A DNA stretch of 64,000 bases from Croceitalea marina (GTDB taxonomy: Bacteria > Bacteroidota > Bacteroidia > Flavobacteriales > Flavobacteriaceae). Shown here in pieces: positions 63,301 through 64,000 of this stretch. How positions within the stretch are numbered: the first letter of the stretch is position 1; every line of letters begins with the position of its first letter. The notes beneath the pieces were generated by a model that was given only the letters and a program-made list of their open reading frames with translations, ran no database searches and was not told the origin of the DNA. Where the stretch lies: positions 62,001 to 126,000 of the forward strand of contig NZ_JBHULB010000006.1 in assembly GCF_042684265.1 (NCBI RefSeq), in the 5' to 3' direction. Position numbers and translations under genes: made by a program.

Positions 63301-64000
63301 TGGAAATGATTTGATTTTAGATGATATACAGGCATATCAATTACCAGAAGTTTGCGCTGAAACTACAGATATCACTGTTGTTGTAGAAGATGGACGCGCT
63401 TTTGATGGGGCTATTACCTCATTCTCTAATATCACTTGTAACTCGGGTAATGATGGAAGCATCACTTTTGAAGTAGAGAATTTCGATACCTCTTTTGAAT
63501 ATCAAGTCAATGGAGGTGGTTTTTCCGCTCCGCAAAGTACAAGTCTCATAACAATTACAGGACTGTCTGCCGGAGATTATGATATTGATGTTAGAACTAC
63601 GGATAATCTAGGTACTAATTGCTCCGTTTCTTTTAGTCAGACATTATCAGAACCTACTCCTGTAGTAAGTTCGGTATCATTGACTTCTCAAGCAACTTGT
63701 ACTAATGGTGCAACCCTGACCGCTTCCGCCTCTGGTGGAACACCAAACTATTCGTATCAACTAGAAATAAATGATGGCGGACTAATGGAGGCCTCTTATA
63801 ATATTACTTCGATAGAAAGACCATTTCAAAATACTGCGATATTTCTTAATGTACCTGAAAATACAACTGGGGAATCTTATGTTGTACGGGTTAGGGATAC
63901 AAATGGTTGTACTGATGTTATTGACAATTCAATTGTGGTCGATGGTCCACAACCAGTAGCTTTTAACACGGTACCTACTGCTTGTTATTCAGGTAATAAT
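57338..64000 (+). CDS. Giant T9SS-type adhesin with DUF11 and SprB-like repeats (3' end beyond window)
   Basis: A frame open from ATG 57338 to the window end, 2221 codons, checked in frame at several points. Signal peptide LKAFLFGFALFISFSATA. About residues 25-475 resemble an IgGFc-binding-like N-terminal domain (MAGTTVTGGMTIIAAVNTPD). Then a DUF11-like repeat (about 550-660; TFTIRVQNWGVGPLTNLQV), thrombospondin type 3 calcium motifs (DFDNDGVKDIVDLDDDNDGI; DTDNDGFPNHLDLDSDGDG), a second DUF11-like domain near 930, and SprB-like Cys-rich repeats (TGGTSPYQYSLDGGANYQ). A jelly-roll-like insertion lies at about 1805-2005. SprB-type proteins are gliding adhesins; the C-terminal sorting domain should lie downstream and is not seen. 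Confidence 0.88.
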   Translation, partial: MNLKAFLFGFALFISFSATAQLSDLHYLPPLKQGQNNAGIREQAVYLSTPEPTTFAVNVYRGTNATPVATFNISNVSPAVYSMTNGDNNIILVNNANTGVVLTNSGLRFESPSGNKFYVNYRGSSSAQSASLTSKGRIAMGTNFKWGGVPNRGSHPSKSNTLGIMATEDNTTVNLFGYDPDCEFRVGTNRAGITANTHQITLDANESFVYETYIGDTPTQAHEDGWIGASIVSDKDIVISNGSINFGRQVGATNRDAGIDQPVPENRLGKEYVFVRGNGNSNGWTEFPLIIAISDNTQIFVNGSTTPIATINNGDYFEIPSNFYSANVAGANMLVQTSKDVYAYQCMAGATTPYTQGLNFVAPVNCLLPDVMDNIPDIRNMAGTTVTGGMTIIAAVNTPDANIIVNDGNGPVTLPASNPVAGSADWKTFYIPNLNGDVSVASTGPMAVGFFGFNGARGVAGYFSGFDTVPEVTLEIRGGSGCFVGSEIFEATNSNFDAFQWYKDGEIIPGANSPIYTPDGAGEYFLRGTKGPCTYDSNSILGLYCDPDIHIEKTVDNSEIMEGETATFTIRVQNWGVGPLTNLQVTDNIPAGLTLVNAFTITGSFSGNTWDIGTLDGGEVAELELEVRADEIDTLPLLSLTNTATHTQDQTDTNLTADSPSAKIVVHNDFDNDGVKDIVDLDDDNDGIYDEDECETLSFNISGGGSHASSLVTVENYLILDIFSLDNSFNLNLNGTDIAGEIQFQTGAGGNFATFLDGFGYGQDGNPQIYTLTGSEGSPLLRVVINQAGEFELFGTRTSNGILEPMVLTTPAGTFSWNASGNNSITVGQAVVGPTNMSGTLLTAGCDTDNDGFPNHLDLDSDGDGCSDANEFYKDDNADGGDGGEFGTGTPVVDSSDGTVNAASYNQVFAPEILLGNTSEDLGGNDINGQNVSLGQTFNYVLRFQNTGDDNAVNFTIRDVLPNNVTLDNIDVTNAPGTTHVYDPTNQDITFTVPDNLVEIGDPEYTIVITVSIANNCSDFVSACSSTLQNNAYSTYQGEINTSVFTDEGGSSSITACPRTPEVASNSISNDLAGCNQARTVQLCGDNTILTAGSGFTTYNWILDTNGNGVVDGSDTVLNDGDPDGDPSTLLVTNIGDYIVEKSGASGCSDLIERITVERFGTTQTNPIINYFNQVNSDTNADNDLQGEIVTCSIDGDLLPKIFLCGSADEALIQLGITDAQSIVWEKLDETSCSDTGDDCANKNGTCAWNNLQTGDNFTATENGEYRVVINYLNGCFSRFYFDVFKNVLDIDYTSADILCSTPGSIRITNVGAGYGFQLLDATNDNIIVPFSANNGPNFDINTNGTYKVQVVQLNPSDNTPIAGSCIFETEDIGIQERNFSVSLSTTPEDCNQLGTITVQALNALPNYSYELRLDDGSNGGLGSLVSNQPALNDNSYTFSNVNPEDYLVVTRTQDGCFDSQQITVDAIPELTLTAVTSENITCNAGIVNLSPAGGLPSPNYEVAIWSKDGVDLYTDEASVPDSDYQTTSSFLFGYRGTPSTYFPNEDGDYRFIVRDGNGCYAISNAVRVDDLGSLSISASDSGIVCADSATASLTVSVTGGTSPYQYSLDGGANYQNADTFVNLPAGLYTITVMDSSSGTNCVENFDYEIVQPFRLTASPSVIEDASCNPAGALVKILNANGGQAPYAYSFDGGSNFGAISEQNLLPGTYQLVLRDNLGCTFDMDFTVPTNVNDPSFPYTVDYSCNGEGTITINPSNTSDFTYSYALGGTPNTPTTNNVFENVTNGVYTVNIDYTTSIAPGQTILFNENFGAGPTTQIGEIGTDYCYEPQNGTTTNCNRGPAGILVNGEYTVTNFITNPVSFWTNPQDHTGLTDGRFLAIDVSTFSDTGNPQLNNVLWARRNLEVLANREITLDFWAYNLMNLSGAGNNPQVLVEILDNTGTVIYSEVTNEIPKNTGDTDWHQRTITFDPSANTDIDIVFRTNVNSNDGNDLILDDIQAYQLPEVCAETTDITVVVEDGRAFDGAITSFSNITCNSGNDGSITFEVENFDTSFEYQVNGGGFSAPQSTSLITITGLSAGDYDIDVRTTDNLGTNCSVSFSQTLSEPTPVVSSVSLTSQATCTNGATLTASASGGTPNYSYQLEINDGGLMEASYNITSIERPFQNTAIFLNVPENTTGESYVVRVRDTNGCTDVIDNSIVVDGPQPVAFNTVPTACYSGNN

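Overview
The window looks like a chromosome segment of a member of the Flavobacteriaceae (Bacteroidota). The evidence is low GC, exact matches to the Bacteroidota -7 promoter element TANNTTTG upstream of many genes, lipoproteins with acidic or CSKD-type residues after the lipobox cysteine, a bacillithiol enzyme (BshC), a very long DUF11/SprB-repeat adhesin of the kind exported by type IX secretion, and a flavobacterial housekeeping gene set. The genus cannot be fixed from the sequence alone. I saw no tRNA, rRNA, CRISPR array, transposase or phage gene.

Layout. 1-4.9 kb: mazG, a TPR protein, a nitronate monooxygenase-like enzyme and mnmA. 5.2-8.7 kb: two surface-lipoprotein genes made of repeated fasciclin domains, followed by two terminators and a possible small RNA. 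8.9-18.3 kb: mainly minus-strand housekeeping genes (yidC, pyrG, DUF3820, DUF922, OsmC, a LysM/periplasmic-binding protein, guaA) with one plus-strand Tat-exported TIM-barrel gene. 18.4-30.2 kb: three tandem copies of a two-gene module. 30.4-38.8 kb: an FMN-binding protein, bshC, and a tight five-gene operon of exported hydrolases (M14 peptidase, alpha/beta hydrolase, SGNH hydrolase, GH20 hexosaminidase, small exported protein). 38.8-45.8 kb: a propeller-amidohydrolase fusion, a PAS histidine kinase with response regulator, DUF5606, def and ruvX. 45.9-51.3 kb: dapD and a group of glycosyltransferases and a methyltransferase. 51.3-57.1 kb: threonylcarbamoyl-AMP synthase, CCA transferase, heme A synthase, a PRiA4-ORF3-like protein, a nucleoid-associated protein and an unrecognised protein. 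57.3 kb to the end: the first 2221 codons of a giant adhesin whose 3' end lies outside the window.

The most remarkable region is 18.4-30.2 kb. Each module has (i) a membrane-spanning regulator with an exported TPR sensor, one transmembrane helix, a coiled coil and a cytoplasmic LuxR-like HTH; (ii) an intergenic control region; (iii) a lipoprotein whose C-terminal half looks like an aerolysin/ETX-MTX2 beta-pore-forming domain; and (iv) a terminator. The three control regions share one plan: direct repeats at exactly 11-bp spacing, then exactly 31 bp, then a perfect TANNTTTG element, then a structured leader of about 110-125 nt ending exactly 8 nt before the start codon. The repeat core differs by copy (TGTACCCC, TGTCACCC, TGTCCACC) but is largely consistent within a copy, which suggests insulated regulator-operator pairs. 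The leader has two mutually exclusive pairings for the same strand, one of them next to the start codon, so it looks like an RNA switch. The inferred picture is three parallel circuits: envelope signal, membrane-bound activator, switch-controlled mRNA, surface pore-forming lipoprotein. The order, spacing, repeats and base-pairing are read directly; the pore-forming assignment, activation and ligand control are inference.
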